DNA from: an uncultured Clostridia bacterium
Lineage (GTDB): Bacteria; Bacillota; Clostridia; Christensenellales; Borkfalkiaceae
Assembly (NCBI GenBank): GCA_944354125.1
Contig: CALVPT010000009.1
Span: 17,336-81,335, forward strand
DNA: 64,000 nucleotides
Direction: 5' to 3'
A model generated the notes under the pieces. It saw nothing but the letters and a program-made list of their open reading frames with translations. It was not told the DNA's origin and ran no database searches. Made by a program: the position numbers and the translations under genes. Positions 16,903-24,803 of the stretch are shown piece after piece; the stretch's first letter is position 1; every line of letters starts with the position of its first letter.

Positions 16903-17507
16903 AGGCTGTACCCCACGCCCCTTATGGTCTTCAAAAAGCCGTCTGCCCCGAGTTCCTTCAGTTTTTCCCTCAGTCGGTTTATGTTGACGAAGAGCGCATT
17001 TTCGTCTATGTAGTTGCTGTCGTTCCAGAGTTCGGCGATTATCTCCTCCTTAGTGCATACGGTCTTTTTCATAAGACAGTACATTATGCGCATCTCCGTT
17101 CTGGTCAGCGTCTGTCTCTCTTCGCCGTAACAGAGCGCGAATGAATTTTCGTCGAGAGTCAGGCCGCGCACGGAAATTATTCCGCTCTTCTTTCTGAGCA
17201 ACCGCTCTATGCGCGCCAAAAGCACGTCGGCATTATACGGCTTGCGGATATAGTCGTCCCCGCCAGAGCTGAAACCGTGCAGCTCGTCCTCTATGCCGTC
17301 CCTCGCCGTCAGAAATATTACGGGCACGTCGCCCGTCCTCTTGAGTTCGCGGCAGAGCGAAAAGCCGTTGCCCTCCGCAAGATTGACGTCCAAAAGCGCG
17401 AGTTCGCAAGGCGGCTGGCTTACGGGCTGATACCCGTTTGTAGTCAGCAGTTTTCTGAGCTCTCCCAGAATAACCTCGTCGTCTTCTGCAATGAATATGC
17501 GTTCCAA
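16899..17507 (-). CDS. BceR-type OmpR-family response regulator with shortened receiver
   Basis: This partner regulator of the Bce kinase has 202 residues, against about 220-230 for the family. The acidic pair is Glu8-Asp9-Asp10 (AEDDE), the phosphoacceptor is Asp40 (ALLDVNL), and KPYNADVL carries the switch Lys. The C-terminal winged-helix domain is complete (TRTEMRIMYCLM, ELWNDSNYIDENALFVNINRLR, RGVGYSL). Between beta2 and the phospho-Asp strand about 14 residues that form helix alpha2 appear to be missing; sequence runs from NGYQPVSQPP straight into CELALLD. The start codon is TTG at 17507, preceded by a G9 tract. Confidence 0.9.
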   Translation of the reverse strand: MERIFIAEDDEVILGELRKLLTTNGYQPVSQPPCELALLDVNLAEGNGFSLCRELKRTGDVPVIFLTARDGIEDELHGFSSGGDDYIRKPYNADVLLARIERLLRKKSGIISVRGLTLDENSFALCYGEERQTLTRTEMRIMYCLMKKTVCTKEEIIAELWNDSNYIDENALFVNINRLREKLKELGADGFLKTIRGVGYSL

Positions 17508-17515
17508 GCCTTTCG

Positions 17516-17524
17516 CCCCCCCCC
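17516..17524 (-). repeat. G9 homopolymer before response-regulator start
   Basis: Nine C on the + strand are nine G on the coding strand, 8 nt before the TTG start. The run may act as a Shine-Dalgarno. With eight G, an upstream ATG (TTT TCG GGG...) would be in frame with the regulator. Confidence 0.8.
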
Positions 17525-17686
17525 GAAAACATTTTTCCTCTATAATATAGCAAAAAATTGATTAAATGTAAATAACCTGACCCGATTTACGACAATATAA
17601 GCATATTCTGACTACAAAACGCCTGTTTTTGCAGGAATCCGCAGGCGCATGTTATGCCGTAAAAACGGCAGAATAAAAATTGAGTA

Positions 17687-17715
17687 TTGACTAAACGGGA
17701 CATATGGGCTATAAT
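17687..17715 (+). promoter_or_regulatory. Strong sigma-A type promoter
   Basis: TTGACT (17687-17692), a 17-nt spacer and TATAAT (17710-17715). Predicted start is near 17722, giving a 5' UTR of about 70 nt. Confidence 0.8.
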
Positions 17716-17725
17716 CTAATAGGCA

Positions 17726-17772
17726 GGCGGAAAAAATATATGACTGTCATATAAATTTAATAACGTCCGCCG
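17726..17772 (+). promoter_or_regulatory. 5' UTR inverted repeats upstream of membrane protein
   Basis: GGCGGA (17726-17731) can pair with TCCGCC (17767-17772). Inside lies the palindrome TATATGAC-N1-GTCATATA (17737-17753), whose arms match the recombinase operator. The element lies between the promoter and the AAGGAG ribosome-binding site. Confidence 0.45.
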
Positions 17773-17794
17773 CAATGATAAAGGAGATAACAAT

Positions 17795-18298
17795 ATGGGA
17801 AAAAGAAGAAAAAAACAGGACATGGCAGGGCCGATTATATTCCTAATCGCAATAGTAATGCTGGCAATTGCCATTACGGGCGTATGCATTGACTGGATAT
17901 CGACTACCACGACGGTAGGCCTTAGCACAACGACGACGGCTACCCTGTCCGATCTCTTCGAAATCAACGAAAAGGCAGAGATTGAAAACTTTGCACTTAT
18001 GGCTTCGTTTGCGCTTGCAACTGTTGCCGCAGGCGGAATTGCTACCATACTTTACGGATGCTCGCTCATAATAAGACTGAAACTTATAAAGCTGGTCGCA
18101 CTCCTTCTGGGCGTGATTGCCGTAATCGCCGCAATAGCGTCGATAATCACTTCATTCACGTTCTGCAGTTCCTATTCGGCTTCCGTAATCGAAGGTTGGG
18201 TAGAATCCAAGTCTTCCCCCGCAATCGGGGCCTGGCTGACGGCTGCAGGCGGTCTGCTCTGCGGAATCAGCGCGGCTCTCGGCGCGGCAAAAAAGTAA
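17795..18298 (+). CDS. Small four-helix membrane protein, unknown function
   Basis: This 167-residue protein has a basic N-terminus (MGKRRKKQD) and four hydrophobic segments (about 11-33, 65-88, 95-120 and 145-164). Two Thr-rich stretches lie in the first loop (STTTTVGLSTTTTATL). It has no signal-peptidase site. I do not recognise the family. An AAGGAG ribosome-binding site lies 8 nt before the ATG and a near-consensus promoter is upstream, so it is a well-expressed single gene. It is divergent from the Bce operon and may or may not be related to it. Confidence 0.8.
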   Translation: MGKRRKKQDMAGPIIFLIAIVMLAIAITGVCIDWISTTTTVGLSTTTTATLSDLFEINEKAEIENFALMASFALATVAAGGIATILYGCSLIIRLKLIKLVALLLGVIAVIAAIASIITSFTFCSSYSASVIEGWVESKSSPAIGAWLTAAGGLLCGISAALGAAKK

Positions 18299-18316
18299 AA
18301 CATAATAAAATGCGTG

Positions 18317-18339
18317 CAGCCGACGGAAACCGTCGGCTG
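18317..18339 (+). terminator. Hairpin after membrane-protein gene
   Basis: CAGCCGACGG-AAA-CCGTCGGCTG is a perfect 10-bp stem, 18 nt after the stop codon at 18298. It lacks a T-tract, so termination is less certain. Confidence 0.55.
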
Positions 18340-18348
18340 TAAATCATT

Positions 18349-18377
18349 AAAGCGGGTCTGAGATATGACCCGCTTTT
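18349..18377. terminator. Bidirectional terminator
   Basis: AAAGCGGGTC pairs with GACCCGCTTTT between convergent genes. T-rich flanks favour the + direction. Confidence 0.75.
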
Positions 18378-18378
18378 G

Positions 18379-19248
18379 CTATTTATTCATGCTCTCAACA
18401 ACATGGACGGCAAACGCCCGAGCTATGTTTACGCCGCACACCCTCTCCGCAGCGGCAAAAAATGCGTTTGAGTTGACCTCGCATACATATCTTTTGCCCC
18501 GTTTATCGGTGAGAATATCCATTCCGCAATAATCGAGTCCCAGCTCTGCTGCGACCTTTTCGCACATGGCAATGAGGTTGCCGTCGGCTTCAAACCTCTC
18601 TCCGCGTCCGCCGAGTTCTATATTGGAGCGGAAATCGTTGTCGTTTATCCTCTTCATGGCGCAGACATATTTTCCGCCGACTAGTATGACCCTTATATCC
18701 TCACCCCTGCCGCAGTCGACATATTGCTGATAGAAATGCGGAAGGAGCATATTGTTCTTCTCGTACGCGACAAGAGCCTCTTCGTCCTCTATCAGCTCTA
18801 CGCCAGCGCCCAGAGAGCCGTAGCACGCCTTGGCGACGAGCGGAAAGCCGAGCGTGCGCATTACGTCGCCGAGATATATCCTGTCGGGCAGAGCCGACTT
18901 ATTGTAGCACAGCGGCGCATACATGCAGTCGGGCATGGGTATGCCCGTGCCTGCAAGGCGTATGTGGGTGAGCATCTTGTCGTCGCATACTTCCATTGCC
19001 TCGGCGCTGTTGAAAAGGCGCTTGCCTCCCCTGTCGAGCAGGCGCGCCGACACCTTGTCCTTATCGAGATAGACGACGAAATCGCACTCGGGCACGACGA
19101 CGTTGCCATTTTCTATCCGTGCGAGGTTGAAGTTCCTTAAGATCTGCACCTCGACTTTCAGCTCCCTAAGCTCCTCGGCAATTCTCTCCGCCTGGTTGAT
19201 CTGCGACGGATTGGTTATGTAGGCATTTACTGCGATTATTGCTTTCAT
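18379..19248 (-). CDS. RimK-family ATP-grasp ligase
   Basis: This ATP-grasp enzyme has 289 residues. The family signatures are PLVAKACYGSLGAGV (ATP-binding loop), the hinge QQYVDCGRGEDIRVILVGG, the RimK-like NDNDFRSNIELGG, and the metal-binding end YCGMDILTDKRGKRYVCEVNSNAFF. RimK-type enzymes form amide bonds, commonly adding glutamate or another amino acid to a carboxyl group of a protein, peptide or cofactor. The substrate cannot be told. No clear Shine-Dalgarno precedes the ATG. It follows the homoserine dehydrogenase gene by 38 nt that hold a terminator-like hairpin. Confidence 0.85.
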   Translation of the reverse strand: MKAIIAVNAYITNPSQINQAERIAEELRELKVEVQILRNFNLARIENGNVVVPECDFVVYLDKDKVSARLLDRGGKRLFNSAEAMEVCDDKMLTHIRLAGTGIPMPDCMYAPLCYNKSALPDRIYLGDVMRTLGFPLVAKACYGSLGAGVELIEDEEALVAYEKNNMLLPHFYQQYVDCGRGEDIRVILVGGKYVCAMKRINDNDFRSNIELGGRGERFEADGNLIAMCEKVAAELGLDYCGMDILTDKRGKRYVCEVNSNAFFAAAERVCGVNIARAFAVHVVESMNK

Positions 19249-19258
19249 ATAACATTTA

Positions 19259-19280
19259 AGCAGGGCAGATGCGCCCTGCT
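19259..19280 (-). terminator. Hairpin after homoserine dehydrogenase gene
   Basis: AGCAGGGC pairs with GCCCTGCT directly beyond the hom stop codon. The downstream T content on the minus strand is modest. Confidence 0.5.
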
Positions 19281-19286
19281 CTCAAT

Positions 19287-20576
19287 TTAATTTACTACTC
19301 TTATAATCGAGGCAACGCTGGCAACGCCTTGAAGAGCGTTGATTTCCTGCTCCGCCTTTCTTACGCTGTGCTCCCTCGTATTGTGAGTTATGAATATGAG
19401 GGGAACGGTTGCATTTTCGGTCTTGGGCAAATCTTCCTGCACCATCTGCGCGACGCTTATGCCGCACCTGGAGAAAATCGAGGATACCTTTGCAAGCACG
19501 CCTGCCTTGTCTATTACGTCCAGTCTGATGTAATATGCGCTCTCGAAATTTTCGATAAACTTAGTCGTGCGCGCCGCCTTTTCGGTGTTTTCGAAGGGCG
19601 AATACTGGAAGCTGGAATGAGTTGCGCAGTATATTATGTCGCCGACTATCGCGCTGCCCGTGGGAAGAGCGCCTGCGCCCCTGCCGTACAGCATAACGTC
19701 CTCGACGCTGTCGCCCGTGATGTAGACGGCATTGTAGCTGTCGTTTACGCTGGCAAGCGGATGAGTGAGCCTTATGAACGAGGGATGAACCCTGACCTCT
19801 ATGCCGTTTTCGCCGTTCTTGCCTATTGCAAGCAGTTTTGTAGCATAGCCGAGACGCTTGCCGTAGTTGATATCCTTTACAGATATGCCGCTTATTCCCT
19901 CCCTGTATATGTTGGTATAGGGAATCTTGGTGTGGAAGGCAAGGCTTGAAAGTATGGAAAGCTTATAGGTCGCATCGTAGCCTTCGACGTCCGCCGAGGG
20001 GTTTGCCTCCGCATAGCCGAGCCTCTGCGCCTCCTTGAGAACATCCTCATAAGATGCTCCCTCCGAGGACATCTTGGAGAGAATATAATTGGTTGTACCG
20101 TTGATTATGCCCATCATGGACGTAATTCTGTTGCCCTGAAGGTTATCGAGAAGCGTCCTTATGACGGGTACGCCGCCTACGCAGCTCGCCTCGTAGAAGA
20201 GTCCGCAGTGATTCTTTCTCGCCGCCTTTTCAAGCTCGTGACTGAACTTGCAGAAGAGCTCCTTATTCGACGTTACTACAGACTTGCCCGCATTGAGAGC
20301 GGCAAGCACAAAGGTCTTTGCAGGCTCTACGCCGCCCATAACCTCGACGACGATGTCGACTTCGGGATTGGAGCAAATTTCGGCTATGTTGGAGCATATC
20401 CTGCTCTCTTCTATGCCCAGCTCTGCCGCCCTTTCCCTGCGCCTTTCGAGCACGCATTCGACGACTATGTCTACCTTATGATTGCGCTTGTAGTCCTCTC
20501 TGTGTTTTGTGAGAATCTGATATGTTCCGCCACCGACTACGCCTAGCCCCAATATGGCAACGCCTACTTTCTTCAT
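19287..20576 (-). CDS. hom: Homoserine dehydrogenase
   Basis: The enzyme reduces aspartate semialdehyde to homoserine, the branch point to threonine and methionine. The 429 residues show three domains: an NAD(P)-binding fold starting VAILGLGVVGGGTYQIL, a catalytic domain with GIINGTTNYILSKM and EANPSADVEGYDATYKL, and a C-terminal ACT domain (about 350-429) that usually gives feedback inhibition by threonine. Length is normal for the ACT-bearing form. It overlaps coaX by 4 nt, so it is co-translated with the pantothenate kinase gene. Confidence 0.97.
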   Translation of the reverse strand: MKKVGVAILGLGVVGGGTYQILTKHREDYKRNHKVDIVVECVLERRRERAAELGIEESRICSNIAEICSNPEVDIVVEVMGGVEPAKTFVLAALNAGKSVVTSNKELFCKFSHELEKAARKNHCGLFYEASCVGGVPVIRTLLDNLQGNRITSMMGIINGTTNYILSKMSSEGASYEDVLKEAQRLGYAEANPSADVEGYDATYKLSILSSLAFHTKIPYTNIYREGISGISVKDINYGKRLGYATKLLAIGKNGENGIEVRVHPSFIRLTHPLASVNDSYNAVYITGDSVEDVMLYGRGAGALPTGSAIVGDIIYCATHSSFQYSPFENTEKAARTTKFIENFESAYYIRLDVIDKAGVLAKVSSIFSRCGISVAQMVQEDLPKTENATVPLIFITHNTREHSVRKAEQEINALQGVASVASIIRVVN

Positions 20577-21355
20577 TGTCTGCCCTCCGTACTGTTCAAA
20601 TCGTAGAGGTATTTAAGCCCTTCGAGCGTGAGAAGCTTGTCTACCTTGTCTATGCATCCTATTTCCTTGGCGATTATTTCAGAAAAACCGCCTGTAGCTA
20701 TCGTCTTTACTCCGTCGCACTTCATCTCGCCCTTTATCTTCTTTACGATATACTCGACGAGTCCTGCAAAGCCGAATACTATGCCTGCCTGCATATTGGT
20801 GACGGTGTTTGTGCCTATTGCGTGAGACGGACGCTCTATCTCCACCCTGGGAAGCTTGGCTGTGCCGTTTACAAGGCTGTCCAGCGACCCCTTTATCCCC
20901 GGTGCGATTACGCCGCCTATGAATACGCCGTTTGAATCTATTACGTTGAACGTCGTCGCCGTTCCGAAGTCTATGACTATTGCCGGCGCGCCATACTTTT
21001 TTATTGCCGCGACGTTGTTCACCACTCTGTCCGCGCCGACTTCCCTGGCGTTGTCAACCTTTATGTTGAGTCCCGTCTTCAGCCCCGGAGCGAGCAACAT
21101 GGGCTTTATCTTAAGGTATGTGCGGCACATTCGCTCTATTGTATAGTCAAGGGGCGGAACGACGGAGGAAATTATGCCGCCGTCTATGTCCTCGGGACGT
21201 ATTCCGCTGTTCTTTAGTATACTTATTATCTGTCCGCCGTATTCGTCCGAAGTCTTTTTGTGTTCGGTCGCAACGCGGAAACTCAGCTTAAGCTCATTCC
21301 ACTCGAACAGCGCATATTTTATGTTGGTGTTACCTACGTCAATGCAAATTATCAT
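20573..21355 (-). CDS. coaX: Type III pantothenate kinase
   Basis: CoaX phosphorylates pantothenate in the first step of coenzyme A synthesis. The 260 residues show the ASKHA-fold motifs: the phosphate-1 loop CIDVGNTNIKYALF at the N-terminus, GADRVVNNVAA, the catalytic IDFGTATTFNVID, GGVIAPGI and ATGGFSEII. This type is insensitive to CoA and needs a monovalent cation. The gene lies between an ECF S component and hom; 4-nt overlap with hom. Confidence 0.97.
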   Translation of the reverse strand: MIICIDVGNTNIKYALFEWNELKLSFRVATEHKKTSDEYGGQIISILKNSGIRPEDIDGGIISSVVPPLDYTIERMCRTYLKIKPMLLAPGLKTGLNIKVDNAREVGADRVVNNVAAIKKYGAPAIVIDFGTATTFNVIDSNGVFIGGVIAPGIKGSLDSLVNGTAKLPRVEIERPSHAIGTNTVTNMQAGIVFGFAGLVEYIVKKIKGEMKCDGVKTIATGGFSEIIAKEIGCIDKVDKLLTLEGLKYLYDLNSTEGRQ

Positions 21356-21376
21356 TACTCTGCTTCTTTACGCCAT

Positions 21377-21976
21377 TTACGCGGCGTTGTTTTTAACCTT
21401 GCCCGACAGTCTCTTTTCAATGACGTTGTCAACCGAATAGATTGCAGGGGCAAGAACGACGTTTACTCCGAGCTCTATTGCAAAATTTATCATTATGAGC
21501 GAGATGAACGCCCAGAAAGCCATACCCACGCTTGCCACGAGCGCCTCCTGCATGAGAAGACAGCCGAGGAAGAATATTCCCGTATTGCAGACGGGGGCAG
21601 ACAAAGCGGCGACATATGCCGCGACATACTTATTCTTACGCGAGATGAGTCTGAACAAAAGCGAAGGCACAAGACCTGCGCACAGTCCCTTCAGAACTAC
21701 CGTAAGCACGGTTATCGCGGGAACGTAGTTCATGAGCGTCATGGCGAGCGGATCGAAGATGGTTATGATGCCGAATGCCAGACCGAGAAACGTACCTGCG
21801 CCCGGACCTAAAATCATGCCGCCGAGAATAATGGGAACGAGTACGAAAGACATAGATGTTCCGCCGGGCATGGGTATTGCAAGCCCGAAGACCTGAAGCA
21901 CTATGACAAGTGCCAGAAGTACCGCAAGAACTGCTACATTCTTGGCGGTGAAAAATGTGCTTTTCACATTCTTCAT
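21377..21976 (-). CDS. ECF transporter S component, probably pantothenate-specific
   Basis: This membrane protein (199 residues, about six helices) has the pattern of energy-coupling-factor substrate-binding components, with a small-residue-rich first helix (AVLAVLLALVIVLQVFG) suited to pack on EcfT, and GPGAGTFLGLAFG. It stands 21 nt upstream of coaX in the same operon, so pantothenate or a close precursor is the likely substrate by context. The EcfA and EcfT parts are not in the window. A GGAGG ribosome-binding site precedes the ATG. Confidence 0.8.
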   Translation of the reverse strand: MKNVKSTFFTAKNVAVLAVLLALVIVLQVFGLAIPMPGGTSMSFVLVPIILGGMILGPGAGTFLGLAFGIITIFDPLAMTLMNYVPAITVLTVVLKGLCAGLVPSLLFRLISRKNKYVAAYVAALSAPVCNTGIFFLGCLLMQEALVASVGMAFWAFISLIMINFAIELGVNVVLAPAIYSVDNVIEKRLSGKVKNNAA

Positions 21977-22262
21977 AGAAAACCTCCATCGGATTCCTGA
22001 GTTCAGGATATCCGTAGCAAAAAAATATTATACTTTTATACGGTCGGACTTCTTTATGAATATCCGCCGAAAGTACCAAAAGGTTATAAAGTTGTTTTAC
22101 ATTATATCATTACGGGAAAAATTATGCAAGCAAATGAAAGGGGTAACATTTCAGACGGAATTTTAATATTATTTAGTATAGAGCAAAACGAAAGTGGCTT
22201 ACATGCAAGGGGAAAAAACTTTTTACATACACCTTGCAGATAAATTTACAGGAGGAAAACTT
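21977..22262. other. Divergent intergenic region
   Basis: This region holds the promoter area of the ECF component (a TATAAT on the minus strand near 22026-22031 and a small leader hairpin GGATaTCCTG / CAGGAATCC at 21988-22010) and the leader of the Cys-rich gene, with hairpin TGCAAGG / CCTTGCA (22203-22239). I see no ORF or known riboswitch in it. Confidence 0.5.
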
Positions 22263-22487
22263 ATGAACATCTTTTCACAGTTCTGCGGCTGCAACAGCTG
22301 TCTGTGGATACTTATTCTGTTATTTATTGCGGCAAGCTGTAGCGGCAACGGCATAGACGGCGTCCTTGCCGGTAGCTGTACGCCCATACTTATCGCCATA
22401 ATCTACACGATGTGGAAGAACGGAACCTTGAGCAGCATTCTCTGCGGCAACCAGAATTGCGGCTGCGGTTGCGGTTGCAATCACTGA
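22263..22487 (+). CDS. Cysteine-rich small membrane protein
   Basis: This 74-residue protein has ten cysteines (8, 10, 13, 26, 39, 61, 66, 68, 70, 72). One clear membrane helix (about 14-25) and a second weaker one (about 40-51) are followed by a GCGCGCNH tail. I chose the ATG at 22263 because a perfect AGGAGG lies 6 nt upstream; an earlier in-frame ATG at 22194 lacks one. The function is unknown. The CGC/CxC pattern suggests metal binding or disulphide links. A strong bidirectional terminator follows. Confidence 0.78.
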   Translation: MNIFSQFCGCNSCLWILILLFIAASCSGNGIDGVLAGSCTPILIAIIYTMWKNGTLSSILCGNQNCGCGCGCNH

Positions 22488-22493
22488 TAAGTA

Positions 22494-22535
22494 AAAACTT
22501 AAGGGACTGATTAATTCAGTCCCTTATTTCTTTTT
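22494..22535. terminator. Bidirectional terminator
   Basis: AAGGGACTGA-TTAA-TTCAGTCCCTT with A and T runs on both flanks lies between convergent genes. Confidence 0.9.
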
Positions 22536-23053
22536 ATGATATATGAATAATATGCCGCAACCGTCTTTGCGTCCTTTATCTCCCCCCTGTCTATCATTCC
22601 TTCCAGCTCGCCCAGGGAAATGTACGAACAGTTCAGAAACTCCCCTTCGTCAAGATGTTCGCCGACGAATATGCCTTCCGTCGCAAGATAGATATGTATG
22701 ACCTCGTCAGTATAGCCCGGCGTGGGATAGATGTCTATGAGATGGCTGCAATTTTCCGCCCTGTAACCCGTTTCCTCCGTCAGCTCCCTCAACGCCGCCT
22801 CCTCGGGGTCTTCGCCCTGATTGAGCTTGCCTGCAGGAATTTCGTACGTTTCCTCGCCGTATGCATAGCGGAACTGCCTGACGAGCGCCGCCTTTCCGTC
22901 CTTTATGAAGAGCACCGCCGCGCCGCCGCTGTGCCTTATGTATTCGCGCTTTGACCGCGTTCCGTCGGGAAGCAATACCTCGTCGACGTACAGATCGACC
23001 ACCCGTCCCTTAAAGATGTGTTCCGAACTTATCTTTTTCTCTTCGAAATCCAT
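22511..23053 (-). CDS. NUDIX hydrolase, ADP-ribose pyrophosphatase type
   Basis: This is a NUDIX-fold hydrolase (180 residues from the chosen start). The NUDIX box is present as GxxxxxEAALRELTEETGY in the segment after YEIPAGKLNQGEDPEE, and the VRQFRYAYGEETYEIPAGK stretch is typical of ADP-ribose pyrophosphatases (NudF type), which split ADP-ribose to AMP and ribose-5-phosphate. The ATG at 23053 has GGAG 7 nt upstream, formed by the end of the preceding gene; the earlier ATG at 23068 would overlap that gene. The 3' end overlaps the shared terminator. Confidence 0.92.
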   Translation of the reverse strand: MDFEEKKISSEHIFKGRVVDLYVDEVLLPDGTRSKREYIRHSGGAAVLFIKDGKAALVRQFRYAYGEETYEIPAGKLNQGEDPEEAALRELTEETGYRAENCSHLIDIYPTPGYTDEVIHIYLATEGIFVGEHLDEGEFLNCSYISLGELEGMIDRGEIKDAKTVAAYYSYIIKRNKGLN

Positions 23054-23057
23054 TTTT

Positions 23058-23810
23058 CTACTCCACAAATTCGCCTATCGCGTTGAAGAGAAGGTCCAGA
23101 TCCTGGCTTACTTCGTTGGAATATGAAACAAAATAATTGTATCCGCAGACCAGCGCCTCTATCTGCGCCTTGTCGCACGCCCTGACGGCTACGGTGAGCT
23201 GATTGAGTATCTTGAGCGCCGCCTCCTTGTCGTCATCGGGAAGGGGCGAATGAGTGACGAAATCGATCTCCCGCGCAATCAGAAGAGTTATATAGCTTAT
23301 ATTCGAGGCGAGCGAAGAATCGGGCTTTGCATCGACGGCAGAAGGCGCCGCCGATGGCTGAGCCTCTCCCTCCTGAAGTTCGGCGGAGAAAACGTCCTTT
23401 ATTATTTCCTCAAGACTTACTATCACCTCGTCGCAGAAGGCGTGATAACTAGCATAGTAACTGCCGTCCTTGGGATAGTAACGCTGCAAAAAGCTGTTGA
23501 AGTTTATCTCGTCCCTGTCGAATTCGACGAGCAGACAGAATATGAACGCCAGCCTTTCGCCGACGGTGTCGGGCAGGACGACGAAGCTGTTGGAATATAC
23601 ACCGTTGTTGCCGTCGAGAAGACAGCGCTGCTTGGCGGCCATATAGTCGAACTTGGAAACGACGGTGTTGAACAGTTCATACAGCTCGGGACTGTTGACT
23701 ATCGACTTCAACAAGTCCTTTATTTTTGTGGTAGCCATTATGAACTTACACTTTCTTATCTCTTCGCACTTATTCAAAAAGTCGCTGACCTGCTTTTTTA
23801 CGCTTTCCAC
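23058..23810 (-). CDS. Uncharacterised helical protein
   Basis: This is a soluble, largely alpha-helical protein of about 250 residues without a recognisable motif, signal peptide or membrane helix. It is acidic, with a low-complexity Ala/Pro/Ser stretch in the middle (about 160-175). I propose the GTG at 23810 (AGGGTG 5 nt upstream). The ATG at 23840 overlaps a TATAAT on the minus strand and so would lie before the transcript start. It is followed directly by the NUDIX gene. Confidence 0.7.
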   Translation of the reverse strand: MESVKKQVSDFLNKCEEIRKCKFIMATTKIKDLLKSIVNSPELYELFNTVVSKFDYMAAKQRCLLDGNNGVYSNSFVVLPDTVGERLAFIFCLLVEFDRDEINFNSFLQRYYPKDGSYYASYHAFCDEVIVSLEEIIKDVFSAELQEGEAQPSAAPSAVDAKPDSSLASNISYITLLIAREIDFVTHSPLPDDDKEAALKILNQLTVAVRACDKAQIEALVCGYNYFVSYSNEVSQDLDLLFNAIGEFVE

Positions 23811-23886
23811 GCCATCACCCTGTGTAGTGTTTTTATACATTATATCACAAACAATTTTAAATTAAAATATTTTTCGTCCAAATATC

Positions 23887-23915
23887 TTGATTTTGGGGGC
23901 AAGATTATGTATAAT
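23887..23915 (+). promoter_or_regulatory. Promoter of DUF4364 gene
   Basis: TTGATT (23887-23892), 17-nt spacer, TATAAT (23910-23915). The predicted leader is about 36 nt. Confidence 0.75.
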
Positions 23916-23957
23916 ATTTAAGTATTTTCACCACGAAAATATTTATTAAGACAGATT

Positions 23958-24482
23958 ATGATTAAATCCACCGAAACTTCTACAAACAAACTCATAATAC
24001 TCTTCGTATTCGACAAGATGGAAAGCGCCCTCTCGGAGCGCACGATAGTCGATATGTGCTCATCCTCCAACGAGTGGATGGGCTATATGGACTGCGTAAA
24101 CGTCATCCATAAGCTCATAGACGACAACTTCATCTATGCCGTAAACGAGGACGAAGATCCCCTCTACTCCATTACGCCCGACGGCAGAGAGACGCTTGCA
24201 AACTTCTACATAAACATTCCCAAGAGCGTCAGAGAGGAGATTTCGCGGTTTGTAAAGAAGAACAGTGCAAAGTACCGCAACCGCCAGGAATGCCGCTCCG
24301 ACTACTATCAGAACAAGGACGGCACTTATACGGTATTTCTAAAGATACTTGCCCCCGTTCAGCCGCTGATGGAGCTTAAGTTTGTAGTACCTGACAGAAA
24401 GACAGCCAATAAAATCTATAAAAAATGGGAAGAAAAGGCCGCCGACGTCTATTCGGTAATCTATGAAAATCTGTGCGACTGA
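23958..24482 (+). CDS. DUF4364 family protein
   Basis: This 174-residue protein matches the DUF4364 family of Clostridia by eye. The N-terminal half reads as a winged-helix-like fold (KLIILFVFDKM... NVIHKLIDDNFIYAV... YSITPDGRETLANF). The C-terminal half alternates strands and ends in KIYKKWEEKAADVYSVIYENL. The fold suggests a DNA-binding or protein-interaction role, but no function has been shown. It is 16 nt upstream of the TSCPD gene and probably cotranscribed. Confidence 0.85.
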   Translation: MIKSTETSTNKLIILFVFDKMESALSERTIVDMCSSSNEWMGYMDCVNVIHKLIDDNFIYAVNEDEDPLYSITPDGRETLANFYINIPKSVREEISRFVKKNSAKYRNRQECRSDYYQNKDGTYTVFLKILAPVQPLMELKFVVPDRKTANKIYKKWEEKAADVYSVIYENLCD

Positions 24483-24498
24483 TGAGAGGTAATTACTT

Positions 24499-24750
24499 AT
24501 GTTTACTTATATGACAAAGGGCACCTGCTCGAAGAGCATTTCCTTCGACGTGGACGAACAGAACAGACTTCACTCCGTAAAATTTGTCAGCGGATGCAAC
24601 GGCAATCTTCAGGGCGTATCCCGTCTTGTAGAAGGCATGGACATAGATAAGGTTCACGGCCTTCTGAAAGGCGTGCTGTGCCGAAACGGCACTTCCTGCC
24701 CCGATCAGCTGGCAATGGCCATAGAGGCATACAAAGAGAGCATAAAATAA
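24499..24750 (+). CDS. TSCPD domain protein (TIGR03905 type)
   Basis: This is an 83-residue stand-alone TSCPD domain, named for the motif seen here as TSCPDQLAMAI. The start MTKGTCSKSISFDVD and the central GCNGNLQGVSRLVEGM are typical. TSCPD domains occur at the C-terminus of some ribonucleotide reductases and as small single-domain proteins; a regulatory role linked to ribonucleotide reductase has been suggested but not settled. It lies in one transcript with the DUF4364 gene and ends at a strong terminator. Confidence 0.88.
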   Translation: MFTYMTKGTCSKSISFDVDEQNRLHSVKFVSGCNGNLQGVSRLVEGMDIDKVHGLLKGVLCRNGTSCPDQLAMAIEAYKESIK

Positions 24751-24761
24751 ATTGTACGACG

Positions 24762-24796
24762 AAGGCGCCGCAGAACACGTTCTGCGGCGCCTTTGC
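24762..24796. terminator. Bidirectional terminator
   Basis: AAGGCGCCGCAGAA-CACG-TTCTGCGGCGCCTT is a perfect 14-bp stem between convergent genes. Confidence 0.85.
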
Positions 24797-24803
24797 CATA
24801 TTA

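Noticed and set aside
17233..17553. Minus-strand frame starting ATG before the G9 tract
   Set aside because: After the tract it runs out of frame through the response regulator and gives no protein-like sequence. It is only relevant as the slippage partner discussed above.
21977..22200. Possible riboswitch upstream of the ECF component
   Set aside because: Only a short hairpin is visible. No conserved core of a known vitamin riboswitch could be recognised.
22194..22262. Earlier ATG for the Cys-rich protein
   Set aside because: No ribosome-binding site precedes it, while a perfect AGGAGG sits before the ATG at 22263.
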